From CAYHMW01 sp964357925 (GTDB taxonomy: Bacteria > Patescibacteriota > Microgenomatia > UBA8517), in contig CAYHMW010000008.1 of the NCBI GenBank assembly GCA_964357925.1, positions 1 through 42,402 of the forward strand: 42,402 bases of DNA, written 5' to 3'. Made by a program: the position numbers and the translations under genes. The notes beneath the pieces were generated by a model. That model did no database searches. It was not told the origin of the DNA and saw only the letters and a list, made by a program, of their open reading frames with translations. Shown in pieces: positions 7,720 through 15,959 of the stretch (positions within the stretch are counted from its first letter, which is position 1; each line of letters begins with the position of its first letter).

Positions 7720-9438
7720 TCACTCTTTTTTTGTGATCAAATAATCACCCATAATTAGTTTATCAACACTCCCCCACAACAAATGTTCAATGGCTTCCGT
7801 GGGTGAATGGACAATAGGAAGTCCGTGTCGATTAAAGCTAGTATTTAAAATTACAGGAACACCTGTAAGTTTGTAGAACTCGTTGATTACTTGCCAGTAT
7901 TTTGGTGTTGTTTTTTTTCTTACTATCTGTGCTCTTGCCGTATTGTCAATATGAATTGCAGCCGGAATTTTTTTTGCTATTTTCAACTTGACATCGTCGG
8001 CGAGTGTCATAAATAAAGTACCAAAACCATGAGTCAAAACTTCATCCTTGTGTTCTTCGAGGATTGCGGGCGCAAAGGGCATAAACCAATCTCGCTGTTT
8101 AAGGCGCGAATTTATTCTTTTCTTTGTTTCGATTTTCCTTGGGTCTGCAAGCACACTCCTTTGACCAAGAGCCCTCGGACCCCATTCGCCTCTACCTTGA
8201 AACCACCCAATTACAAAGCCGTTCATTATGTCGCGGGCAGCGACCTTGCCTATGTTTTTGCCAAATTTAATGGCAGTGATTCTTTTACCGAAACGCTTGA
8301 TTGCTTTCATATAATCTTTGTCATGAAATTCACATCCAAGGGCTGCATTTTGTAGTTCACTTGTTTTGATATTACCACCAAGGCGTTTATGTAGAGCAAT
8401 TGCTGCTCCTACTGCAACGCCGCCGTCTCCTGGGTTTGGGTAGACAAACAGTTTGTCCACGATACCATTTTTCAGGAGTCTCATATTAAACCTTACGTTC
8501 AAAAATATACCACCGGCTAGTGCAACATTTCTTTTTTTGTATTTCTTAAGTAAGTATTTGAAGAATTTTTCGCCCTCCTCTTCTAATATTAGTTGGGCAG
8601 CGAAGGCAACTTGAGCTTTGCCATATGTGTCGATTAAGGACTTTATTTTTTTAAATGTCCTGGTTCTTTTGAAATACTCACCTCTGGAAACACCATTGAT
8701 ATCAAGCCAGTTGGATACTGCGTGCCATTTTGAGTTTGTGAAATTCGGAAAAATTTTTCGGAGTTCACGGACAGCTTGGCTTGGCTTACCATACGCCGCC
8801 AATCCCATCGTCTTACCTTCCCCATCGTTTAGTTTGAAACCTAAAGCGACTGTGACGGCTCCATAATACAATGCAAGTGATGAATACGCAGAGATATTTT
8901 CAAGTAACTTAAGTTCACCAGCCTCACCTAGATACACACTTCCACACAGTGGCAGCCCACTTTCTTCTATGCCATAACCATCCCATGCCACGACAAGGCA
9001 ATCATTCATGCCACTAAAAGAATATGCAGTCTCAGCATGCGCCAGATAATGAGACACAAAGCGTAATTTATTGCCGGGTAACTTTCGATCAGGTTCAGTT
9101 TGCGCATTTCTCTTTGAGAGAAGAAAGGAGATTGAGCGTTCAATTAACCATCTTGAGACGTCGATAAATGATGTATGATGGAAACCATTTATAGAATGTA
9201 GGAGAAGTTTTATGTTGTTGGTTGGAGGCGAAGCTGAGACATAATAATCAACTTGTGAGGGTTTTAAGTTTTGAGACTTCAAAGCATGCTCTATTGCCCG
9301 GACCGGCAGTCTTCTGTCATGTTTGATGCGGGTAATTCTTTCCTCGCTTTCGGCGAATACGAGTTCGCCATCAACCAGAAGTGCTGCTGAGTTATCGTGG
9401 TTACCTGTATAGTGACAAGTGACGCCAACTATTTTCAT
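7720..9438 (-). CDS. O-carbamoyltransferase, NodU/TobZ family (copy 2)
   Basis: A 572-residue second member of the same family. Motifs: HYTGNHDNSAAL near the N-terminus, SHYLAHAE (129-136) with the metal-binding His130 and His134, WDGYG, DGEGKTMGLAAYG, LAGGIFLNV, PGDGGVAVGAA, and in the C-terminal domain GRGEWGPRALGQR and DWFMPFAPAI. It differs from copy 1 through most of its length, so this is not a recent duplication. The start overlaps the upstream FkbM stop by 4 bp (ATGA). The two copies may carbamoylate different hydroxyls or different sugars; this is inferred from divergence and tandem retention. Confidence 0.92.
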   Translation of the reverse strand: MKIVGVTCHYTGNHDNSAALLVDGELVFAESEERITRIKHDRRLPVRAIEHALKSQNLKPSQVDYYVSASPPTNNIKLLLHSINGFHHTSFIDVSRWLIERSISFLLSKRNAQTEPDRKLPGNKLRFVSHYLAHAETAYSFSGMNDCLVVAWDGYGIEESGLPLCGSVYLGEAGELKLLENISAYSSLALYYGAVTVALGFKLNDGEGKTMGLAAYGKPSQAVRELRKIFPNFTNSKWHAVSNWLDINGVSRGEYFKRTRTFKKIKSLIDTYGKAQVAFAAQLILEEEGEKFFKYLLKKYKKRNVALAGGIFLNVRFNMRLLKNGIVDKLFVYPNPGDGGVAVGAAIALHKRLGGNIKTSELQNAALGCEFHDKDYMKAIKRFGKRITAIKFGKNIGKVAARDIMNGFVIGWFQGRGEWGPRALGQRSVLADPRKIETKKRINSRLKQRDWFMPFAPAILEEHKDEVLTHGFGTLFMTLADDVKLKIAKKIPAAIHIDNTARAQIVRKKTTPKYWQVINEFYKLTGVPVILNTSFNRHGLPIVHSPTEAIEHLLWGSVDKLIMGDYLITKKE

Positions 9439-10163
9439 TGTTTTATTCTGACAAATATACCATTAATATCACTTTTATGATGCTCTTTGTAGCCTTTTTG
9501 CTCCAGAAAGCTTGTTAGTCCTTTTTTGTAGCTCAATAATTTATGCCGTTTTAACTTTCTTCGTGCCAATTCTACACATATAACATCAGGTTTATATTTC
9601 TGCCAGTTGTTAGTCATTAGGACTCTCAAATCTGACCCTTCAGTGTCTACAGTTAAAAAATCAATTTTTGAGTTTTTTACATACTTTGAAAATATGGATG
9701 ATAGTGTGACCATTCTTACTTTTCTTTTTTCCATAAGTTTAAATCCCATTTTTTGATATTTATCGGCAGTGCTTTTTGAAAAAGTAGAGAGAGTGTTTGG
9801 TTCGAAGGCGTAGTAATAGTAATTTTTGTTAGCTCTTCCTATTCCAATGTTAAGATTTATGTCACGTCTCCTTGTCATACGTAGTTTTTGGAAACACTCA
9901 ACACTTGGTTCTATATTAATTCCGTTCCAACCCATCCTGTAAAATTTGTAGGTATTGTTAAATCTTTTTGGATCATTTGCGCCTATGTCAACATAAAAAC
10001 CTGTTTTTTTTCTGATTATTGAGTCGATAACTTGATCCTCTCCCCACTGACTAAATGAATTTTTGACTCTCTGAGTCCAAATTTTGTAGTGCGCCTCCCT
10101 AACTAAAAACTTCAGAAACTGTATTGGACCATATAATTTGATTTTAAAGAATATATTTTTCAT
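9435..10163 (-). CDS. FkbM family methyltransferase
   Basis: A 242-residue SAM-dependent O-methyltransferase of the FkbM type. The diagnostic run SQWGEDQVI (38-46) is followed by GFYVDIGAND (55-64, SAM-binding motif I), GWNGINIEP and, later, DFLTVDTEGSD, all classic for the family. FkbM members methylate hydroxyl groups of sugars and polyketides. The ATG at 10163 overlaps the upstream stop by 4 bp and its own stop overlaps the next start by 4 bp, so it sits firmly inside the operon. Methylation of a glycan hydroxyl, possibly on the same sugar the carbamoyltransferases act on, is likely but not shown. Confidence 0.88.
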   Translation of the reverse strand: MKNIFFKIKLYGPIQFLKFLVREAHYKIWTQRVKNSFSQWGEDQVIDSIIRKKTGFYVDIGANDPKRFNNTYKFYRMGWNGINIEPSVECFQKLRMTRRRDINLNIGIGRANKNYYYYAFEPNTLSTFSKSTADKYQKMGFKLMEKRKVRMVTLSSIFSKYVKNSKIDFLTVDTEGSDLRVLMTNNWQKYKPDVICVELARRKLKRHKLLSYKKGLTSFLEQKGYKEHHKSDINGIFVRIKQ

Positions 10164-12568
10164 TGATTATTCAGGAGTGTCTTATTTGACCTAAAATCAT
10201 CTAGAGCTGGATACCAAGCTTCAATGGAAGCGACAGTCAACTGTGTTGGATACCTTTCTGATACTAGTTTAAGTGATCTGACTTCCCTTCCGGTCCTTGG
10301 AAGAAAAACCAAATACTCACCTTTTTCATTGGCTCTGATATTAAATATTTTCGAATTATCTCCACCGTATTCAGCATTGTATTCGTTCTTCCAAAAGAGA
10401 GTGACGGGGATTTTATTTTCGAGAACCTCAGACAGATATTTTTGTAACATTTTCGAGTCGAGATATTTTGTTATATTTGCCCTAACTTCAAAATATTTTT
10501 CGATGTCTGGAATTACTTCTGATTCTTCAAACACTTCTAGCTCATCAATTGCAGGTGCTAATCCACCATGTGTTTTAAGTATTTTGAGTTTTATAATCTT
10601 GGCTTCTGCAGTGGAAATTTCTTCCACGAAGTACTCATTTCTTTCTAGATACTTAGAGGAATGGTTTTCTTTAGCGGTTTGAAAGTTCTGTCCATCTTTT
10701 GAAATTAAAATTGTGTAGTCTGAAACTGAGCGCAAAAACCACGGAGAGGTCCTTGCGCTTGCCCAAATAATTTTATTTATTCGCCTTACCTTGCCTAGGT
10801 CTAATGTGATTTCTACTCCGTCGTTAGGCCAGCTTTCCGCCACCCATGCAGTATCGACTTTGCCATCAATTATATTGTCATATTGATGCTCCGGTGTGTC
10901 ACCCACAACATTGGTAGAAACTTTGTACAACTTTCGCTTGGTGTTTTGACTGAAATAGACATCAAGATACTTGTTGTCGACTTCAGCCGGTTGGGTAAAG
11001 GTTAATGAATTTGGCAGGTTACTTACGCTTAATTTCAAAAAGAGAGGTGTAATTGTTGAGAGGTTTAAATTACTGATTTCTATACTTTGACCCTTCTGAA
11101 ACTTTCCCAAGGAGGTGATTTTACCAGTTTTAAGAAGCGTTCTGAACTCTACTGTTTCATTCCTCAAGTCATTTTGGATGTAATCAAGGCTATATGTCCT
11201 ATCCAGTTGTATGTTTTTATCGACTAGCAATTTCACAGCATTCATGGGTCCAAAGGCGTAATTCAAATCATCGAATTTGATGTTGTACAGCCCCGCAAGA
11301 TATACTGTTCCATCGAAACCTATTCCCGATATAAAGGGGTTAAGCGCTCTCGGGCCGCCATTTATATTTAGTACAATTGCATCATTTTTTGTGATTTTTG
11401 GAACTAGCTTTGGCAGTGTCGTATAAAAATATCTAAGGGGGTCGCTGTGATTTTGGAGACGATATGAAACAGCTTTGTTTGTCAGCACAGTGTTCACTAC
11501 TACTACAATAGTTGTTGCAATTATCGAGTTAAACTTTTTATTTTTTTGTTCAATGCCTATAAACAATGCCCCTAAAAAACCGGCCAACATAGGAAGCATT
11601 GTTAGATAATACCAATGGTTGCTTTCCCAAGTCAGGGCTACTTGACCTGTAAATTGGGTTGCTGCCATCATTAAGACAAGGGAAGACAGAAGTGAAAAAG
11701 AAAAGAAGAAAGCTGTGTTTCTCATTTTGGTATTTAGTAGAAATGGAGATATCAAAAGAAGTATTAAGACGCTAACCCCTTTTATTGTTCTCAACGATGG
11801 TAACATCAGATTGTAAAAGGGAAACAGATACGAGAGGTCTTCAATAAATATCTTAATCAGATAGGGAATACTTATGTTGACGAACATAATATTATCTTCA
11901 AACCTGTTCATGTATTTGCTGACTAAGACTATTCCAAATAATGTCAGGGTGAAAGAGAATATAAGTGTCTTTATTTTGTTTTTGTTGGGAGTAAAAAATA
12001 CAAACAAAGGAATCCAGCTGAACAAAAAGAAAGAACGAAACGGGAAATTATAAACAGTAAAAGAATATAACAGTAAAAGAGCAAGGAGTATAAAATTATT
12101 GTGGTTTTTTAAATATTCAGATAGCACAAAAAACGTGATGAGTGTGAAAATCAGAAAAACCATGATCTCCGGGCCAACTGCCATGTTCCAAATGAAACCA
12201 TCGATACCAACATACGTGGAGGCTTGTATTAGAGTAGCCATGAGAGCAAGTTTTTTGTTTGATAGCGACTTCAATAATCGATAGAAAATAAAGTTGAAGA
12301 TAATGAAAAGGACAAGTGTTATTGAGTAGTAACCGATTGGTTCATAGTCAAAGTACTCAAACATGGGTTCAATTAACCAATATGCGGCTGGATGTTTGTA
12401 AAGATATGCGTTGTTTCTAATTGCTTCCGAGTATCCAGGGAATTGAAAACTGTAAAAGAATGCAAGATCTTCGTAAGAAAAATAGAGGCGAGAAATACCA
12501 CCCAAACTAAGAATTGATACTAAAATAATCAGAAGTAGAATAGTTTTTTCTGAAAGTGATTTGATCAT
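10160..12568 (-). CDS. Large GT-C-like membrane protein with discoidin (F5/8 type C) tail
   Basis: An 802-residue protein. Residues 1 to about 385 hold around ten to twelve membrane helices; SYEDLAFFYSF after helix 1 gives an acidic site in the first outer loop as in GT-C transferases. The remainder is predicted extracellular. About residues 555-680 form an F5/8 type C (discoidin, CBM32-like) domain: a DNIIDGKVDTAWVAESW-type start, ITLDLGKVRRINKIIW and DYTILISKDGQNF. A second beta-rich segment follows to the C-terminus. Discoidin domains bind carbohydrate or lipid, so the tail may hold the acceptor glycan or anchor the enzyme at the surface. It overlaps both neighbours by 4 bp. Confidence 0.78.
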   Translation of the reverse strand: MIKSLSEKTILLLIILVSILSLGGISRLYFSYEDLAFFYSFQFPGYSEAIRNNAYLYKHPAAYWLIEPMFEYFDYEPIGYYSITLVLFIIFNFIFYRLLKSLSNKKLALMATLIQASTYVGIDGFIWNMAVGPEIMVFLIFTLITFFVLSEYLKNHNNFILLALLLLYSFTVYNFPFRSFFLFSWIPLFVFFTPNKNKIKTLIFSFTLTLFGIVLVSKYMNRFEDNIMFVNISIPYLIKIFIEDLSYLFPFYNLMLPSLRTIKGVSVLILLLISPFLLNTKMRNTAFFFSFSLLSSLVLMMAATQFTGQVALTWESNHWYYLTMLPMLAGFLGALFIGIEQKNKKFNSIIATTIVVVVNTVLTNKAVSYRLQNHSDPLRYFYTTLPKLVPKITKNDAIVLNINGGPRALNPFISGIGFDGTVYLAGLYNIKFDDLNYAFGPMNAVKLLVDKNIQLDRTYSLDYIQNDLRNETVEFRTLLKTGKITSLGKFQKGQSIEISNLNLSTITPLFLKLSVSNLPNSLTFTQPAEVDNKYLDVYFSQNTKRKLYKVSTNVVGDTPEHQYDNIIDGKVDTAWVAESWPNDGVEITLDLGKVRRINKIIWASARTSPWFLRSVSDYTILISKDGQNFQTAKENHSSKYLERNEYFVEEISTAEAKIIKLKILKTHGGLAPAIDELEVFEESEVIPDIEKYFEVRANITKYLDSKMLQKYLSEVLENKIPVTLFWKNEYNAEYGGDNSKIFNIRANEKGEYLVFLPRTGREVRSLKLVSERYPTQLTVASIEAWYPALDDFRSNKTLLNNQ

Positions 12569-13365
12569 TTAAACAAATCGAAGAAATGATAAAAACGTCT
12601 GCCTAGTTTTCGATACTTTGAGACGGCTACTGTTGTTGGAAATGAAAAATAACTTCCCTTCTCGTTTTTTATTAATTTTAATTTTGACCTATCTATTTCT
12701 TTTATCGAATCGATCAACATTTTACTACCTGCGTTTGCACATTTCCAATAAAGACTGTCCTCAGTGTCCTTTGCACTAATTTTAATTTTTTTGCGTTTAA
12801 TGATGGGGCCTGTGTCGATCCCTTGATTAATGTAATGAATGCTCACGCCAGAATATTTTTCTTTATTCACAAGCGACCAGAAGATCGGACTAATCCCCTT
12901 GTAATTTGGTAAGAATGCAGGGTGGATATTGATTGTTCCTTTTTTAGGAATTTTGAGAATATTCTCTTTGAGGATTTGGCTAAATAATACTGAAACAATA
13001 ATGTCTGGCTTAAATTTTTTAAGCTTTTGGGTAAAAGCTTTTGAGTTTACATCGTCGATGGTAGCTAATCTTACTCCTTCTTTTTTGGCAACTCTTTTGT
13101 AACTAACAAATCTATTGTTTATACTCCCAAATGGTGTATAAAATTTTGAGATTATTTTGTAGATTAATAGTTTTAATGACTGATGAGTAGTGTAGTATGC
13201 ACCTGACGTGCCCAAATATTTCCTTAATATTTGGAATGTACTTATATTTTTGAGTTGAGACTTTGGTTCCACAATTAGTTTAATGTTAGAACCAAACTCT
13301 CTGATAAGATCTTTCACTAATTTATTTGCGTATACTTGATTGAGAGTGAACAAAATTATTTTCAT
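12565..13365 (-). CDS. Formyltransferase, probably sugar N-formyltransferase
   Basis: A 266-residue protein of the formyl_trans_N fold. The catalytic triad of 10-formyltetrahydrofolate-dependent transferases is visible: Asn146 and His148 in NIHPAFLPNYKG, and Asp184 in GIDTGPII. The family includes methionyl-tRNA formyltransferase, GART and the amino-sugar formyltransferases. Length, absence of the tRNA-binding C-terminal domain and the glycan neighbours favour an NDP-amino-sugar substrate. It is the first gene of the minus operon running to 3236, and the DegT aminotransferase at 14913 could supply the amine. The start at 13365 lies only about 21 bp from the divergent methyltransferase start. 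Confidence 0.82.
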   Translation of the reverse strand: MKIILFTLNQVYANKLVKDLIREFGSNIKLIVEPKSQLKNISTFQILRKYLGTSGAYYTTHQSLKLLIYKIISKFYTPFGSINNRFVSYKRVAKKEGVRLATIDDVNSKAFTQKLKKFKPDIIVSVLFSQILKENILKIPKKGTINIHPAFLPNYKGISPIFWSLVNKEKYSGVSIHYINQGIDTGPIIKRKKIKISAKDTEDSLYWKCANAGSKMLIDSIKEIDRSKLKLIKNEKGSYFSFPTTVAVSKYRKLGRRFYHFFDLFK

Positions 13366-13386
13366 CTTATATACTGTCTAAGTAAG

Positions 13387-14205
13387 ATGAGTATACGAAG
13401 AATGAGGTGTTTTGTCTGTAACCAGACTCAATGGAAACTACTATATCAAGACATTGAAAAGTGTATTAATTGTGGTTTTGTAAAAGCTGAGGATGAGTTT
13501 TTTGGAATCATTTCGAAAAAAGTTTATGGCCGAAGTTATTATAACAATGGGCAGTATGCAAACTATGAGAAAGAACGATTAGCGTTATTAAAGAATTTTA
13601 AAGATAGGTTAATAAGAATTCTCAAATATAAAAACTCCGGCAATTTACTTGATGTTGGTTGCGCATACGGGTACTTTTTGTCGGTCGCAAAAAAACATTT
13701 CTCTGTAACTGGAATTGATTTAGATAAAGAAATTACTTCTACAGCTTCTTCTATTGCAAAAGTAAAAGTATTAGATGGAGATTTTCTTCGGCTTAAACTG
13801 GTTGATGCGAAATACGATGTTGTTACTTTTTTTGACTCTATTGAGCATTTTCCAAATCCTAGAAAAGCTATAACAATAGCTCATTCTTACTTAAGGAAAA
13901 ATGGTGTCATTGTTATCGAAACCGCAGATATTGAAAGTGCGCTTGCTCGAATCCAAAGGAGAAAATGGAGAATTATCGATCCCAGTGTGCATCTTTCCTA
14001 TTTTAGTAGAAGGACCTTGGTCGAACTACTAAAATCGAGTGGATTTGAAGTTTTAGAGGTCTCTTACGTTCCTTTTAGCAGGAGCTTTGCACAAATCCTT
14101 AGCAGGTTGATTAGCAAAAGAGTACCAATTTTCGACTGGTTTTATAAAATCCCAATCACAATAAACACTTACGATCTATTTGTCGTTGTCGCGCTGAAAA
14201 AGTAA
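13387..14205 (+). CDS. SAM-dependent methyltransferase with N-terminal zinc ribbon
   Basis: The protein begins RCFVCNQTQW and then KCINCGF, two CXXC pairs that form a zinc ribbon. A class I methyltransferase domain follows, with LLDVGCAYGYFL as motif I, TGIDLD at the end of strand 2, and VVTFFDSIEHF as the motif IV region. From ATG 13387 it is 272 residues; ATG 13402 is an equally good start, and the open frame back to 13336 overlaps the divergent gene. Proteins of this design are common in sugar and glycan clusters as C- or O-methyltransferases. It converges with the GT2 gene at 14176, overlapping by 30 bp. Substrate unknown. Confidence 0.83.
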   Translation: MSIRRMRCFVCNQTQWKLLYQDIEKCINCGFVKAEDEFFGIISKKVYGRSYYNNGQYANYEKERLALLKNFKDRLIRILKYKNSGNLLDVGCAYGYFLSVAKKHFSVTGIDLDKEITSTASSIAKVKVLDGDFLRLKLVDAKYDVVTFFDSIEHFPNPRKAITIAHSYLRKNGVIVIETADIESALARIQRRKWRIIDPSVHLSYFSRRTLVELLKSSGFEVLEVSYVPFSRSFAQILSRLISKRVPIFDWFYKIPITINTYDLFVVVALKK

Positions 14206-14919
14206 TTCGTCTTTGTGTTTTTTCCTAAACTCAAGTAGTTTTTTGAAGTAGTCGATACTATCGCTAACAATGTTAACGGTTGATGCTTTATTCGGGTCGT
14301 AAATATAAACCACTGGAATTTCAGCAATCTTAAGTCCCGACCAATAACTTTTTGCTATTATTTCTGTATCCCAAAACCAGTGTTTATACTCGCTCTCTTT
14401 AGCTAATGAAAGTATTGCATTTTTGTTAAAAAACTTGAAGCCGGCTTCAGTGTCCTTTAATTTTATACCGAGAAGTAAATGGATTAAAAAAACATAGCCT
14501 CTACTTATAATTGCTCTAATGAAATTAGATCCTCCTACAGCATAAATCCTTGTAGCGATCGCTACATCGTTGCCAGTATTAATTTGCCTAACAAATTCAG
14601 GGAGATAAATTGGAGATAATTCTAAATCTGTGTCTAAAAAGCCAACAACCTTCCCTCTCCCTTTTATTATACCTTCAACAACTGATGCTCCACGACCTGC
14701 CCGCTTTTTGTGAGCAATGACTCTGATATTTTTTTTGCCATATGCAAATTTCCTAAAGGTTCTCAGGGTATTGTCATTGCTGACGTCGTCAATCAGTAGT
14801 ATTTCCCAGGAATATCGTGTGTCTTCAAGAATTTCTTGAACTATGTTCAAATTACTTAGCAATCCTTTCCCCTCGTTGTAACCATTTAAAATCAATGTGA
14901 CGTCACAATCCTTTAGCAT
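14176..14919 (-). CDS. GT2 glycosyltransferase, polyprenyl-phosphate sugar synthase-like
   Basis: A 247-residue cytoplasmic or membrane-associated GT-A enzyme. It shows LILNGYNEG at the nucleotide-binding start, LIDDVSNDNT, and FLDTDLE, the DXD metal site. KDTEAGFKFF and HWFWDTEI in the second half resemble DPM1/Alg5-type polyprenyl-phosphate glycosyltransferases. No C-terminal helix pair is present. It overlaps the upstream aminotransferase by 7 bp and is the last gene of the 18898-14176 minus operon. The likely role is charging the lipid carrier with a sugar for an outer-face GT-C enzyme; sugar unknown. Confidence 0.85.
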   Translation of the reverse strand: MLKDCDVTLILNGYNEGKGLLSNLNIVQEILEDTRYSWEILLIDDVSNDNTLRTFRKFAYGKKNIRVIAHKKRAGRGASVVEGIIKGRGKVVGFLDTDLELSPIYLPEFVRQINTGNDVAIATRIYAVGGSNFIRAIISRGYVFLIHLLLGIKLKDTEAGFKFFNKNAILSLAKESEYKHWFWDTEIIAKSYWSGLKIAEIPVVYIYDPNKASTVNIVSDSIDYFKKLLEFRKKHKDELLFQRDNDK

Positions 14920-15959
14920 AACAGCCCAGAGCTTTGCACTAGACGTGCAACTTTTCTTACTTCTTTATCTGTGATAATTGTGTCGAGTGGAAGTGTCACA
15001 ACCCTGGGAGCTACATATTCGGTGACTGGTAGTTTAGCTCTATGGTATTTCTTAAAGGCTTCTTCTTTGTGCAATGCTAAAAAATGAAATGAGCAACCAA
15101 CCCCCTGGCTCTTCATAAACGAAAAGAATTTATCCCTTTCGTTTACCAAAATTGGATATAAGTGTGTTCCTTTATTGTCCTTGCTGAGGAGTTTATTATA
15201 AAGTGCTACAACTTCTTTTCTTCGCTTTTCAAACTTATCTATCCTCTTTAACTGCACCCTGCCAATAGCAGATGGGATTTCGGTGGTGTTAAATTTATAC
15301 CCAGGAAATTCAACTGAATATGTCCATTTAGATTCAACTTGGTATCGCTTGTAGGCATCTGTGGACAATCCGTGCAGGCGAGCTTTTTTAACCCATTCAT
15401 ATATTTTTTTATTCATTGTTGTTAACATTCCACCTTCAATTGTTGTAATGTTTTTGGTTGTGTAAAAGGAATAGCATCTTGCAAAAGATTTATTATCGCC
15501 ACCTCTTGGAATAAGGTGTGCACTGTCTTCGATAATTGGAATCCTTGCTGATATTTTTGCACGATTTCCACCATAGTGGACTGGAATTATGGCCCTCGTT
15601 TTTTTAGTGATAAGACTATTGACTGATTTCTGGTCAAGTGTAAAGTCAATGTTGTTTATGTCTGCAAAGACTGGTACGGCACCACAATGTATAACTACAC
15701 TTGCGGTTGCTGGGAAAGTAAAGGATGGAACTATTATCTCGTCGCCTTCTTTGATGCCTAAAGCCTTCAGGGATAAAAATAGTGCTGCAGTGCAGCTACT
15801 CAAACTGACAGCATATTTTACTCCAACATAAGATGCAAACTCTTCCTCAAAAGCTTTGGTCTCTTCACCTGCGATGTACCAGCCGCTTTTAAATACGCGT
15901 TTCACAGCATTGAGTTCACGGAATCCAATATTTGGAGTGGAGAATGGTATTTTTTTCAT
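14913..15959 (-). CDS. DegT/DnrJ/EryC1 family sugar aminotransferase
   Basis: A 348-residue PLP-dependent enzyme that converts an NDP-keto-sugar to an NDP-amino-sugar with glutamate as usual donor. SSCTAAL binds the cofactor phosphate, EDSAH (144-148) gives the PLP-contacting Asp, and Lys169 in FYTTKNITTIEGG is the Schiff-base lysine. The stretch between VHYGG and IIEDSAH is about ten residues shorter than in typical members, a local deletion outside the active site. It overlaps the GT4 stop by 4 bp. A LegB-type dehydratase elsewhere in the window (27926) could provide the 4-keto substrate and the formyltransferase at 12565 could act next; this pathway is inference. Confidence 0.9.
   Translation of the reverse strand: MKKIPFSTPNIGFRELNAVKRVFKSGWYIAGEETKAFEEEFASYVGVKYAVSLSSCTAALFLSLKALGIKEGDEIIVPSFTFPATASVVIHCGAVPVFADINNIDFTLDQKSVNSLITKKTRAIIPVHYGGNRAKISARIPIIEDSAHLIPRGGDNKSFARCYSFYTTKNITTIEGGMLTTMNKKIYEWVKKARLHGLSTDAYKRYQVESKWTYSVEFPGYKFNTTEIPSAIGRVQLKRIDKFEKRRKEVVALYNKLLSKDNKGTHLYPILVNERDKFFSFMKSQGVGCSFHFLALHKEEAFKKYHRAKLPVTEYVAPRVVTLPLDTIITDKEVRKVARLVQSSGLLC

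Noticed and set aside
10224..10682. 152-residue plus-strand frame opposite the GT-C/discoidin gene
   Set aside because: It is antisense to a conserved domain, Ser/Phe-rich, with no start signal; a shadow frame.
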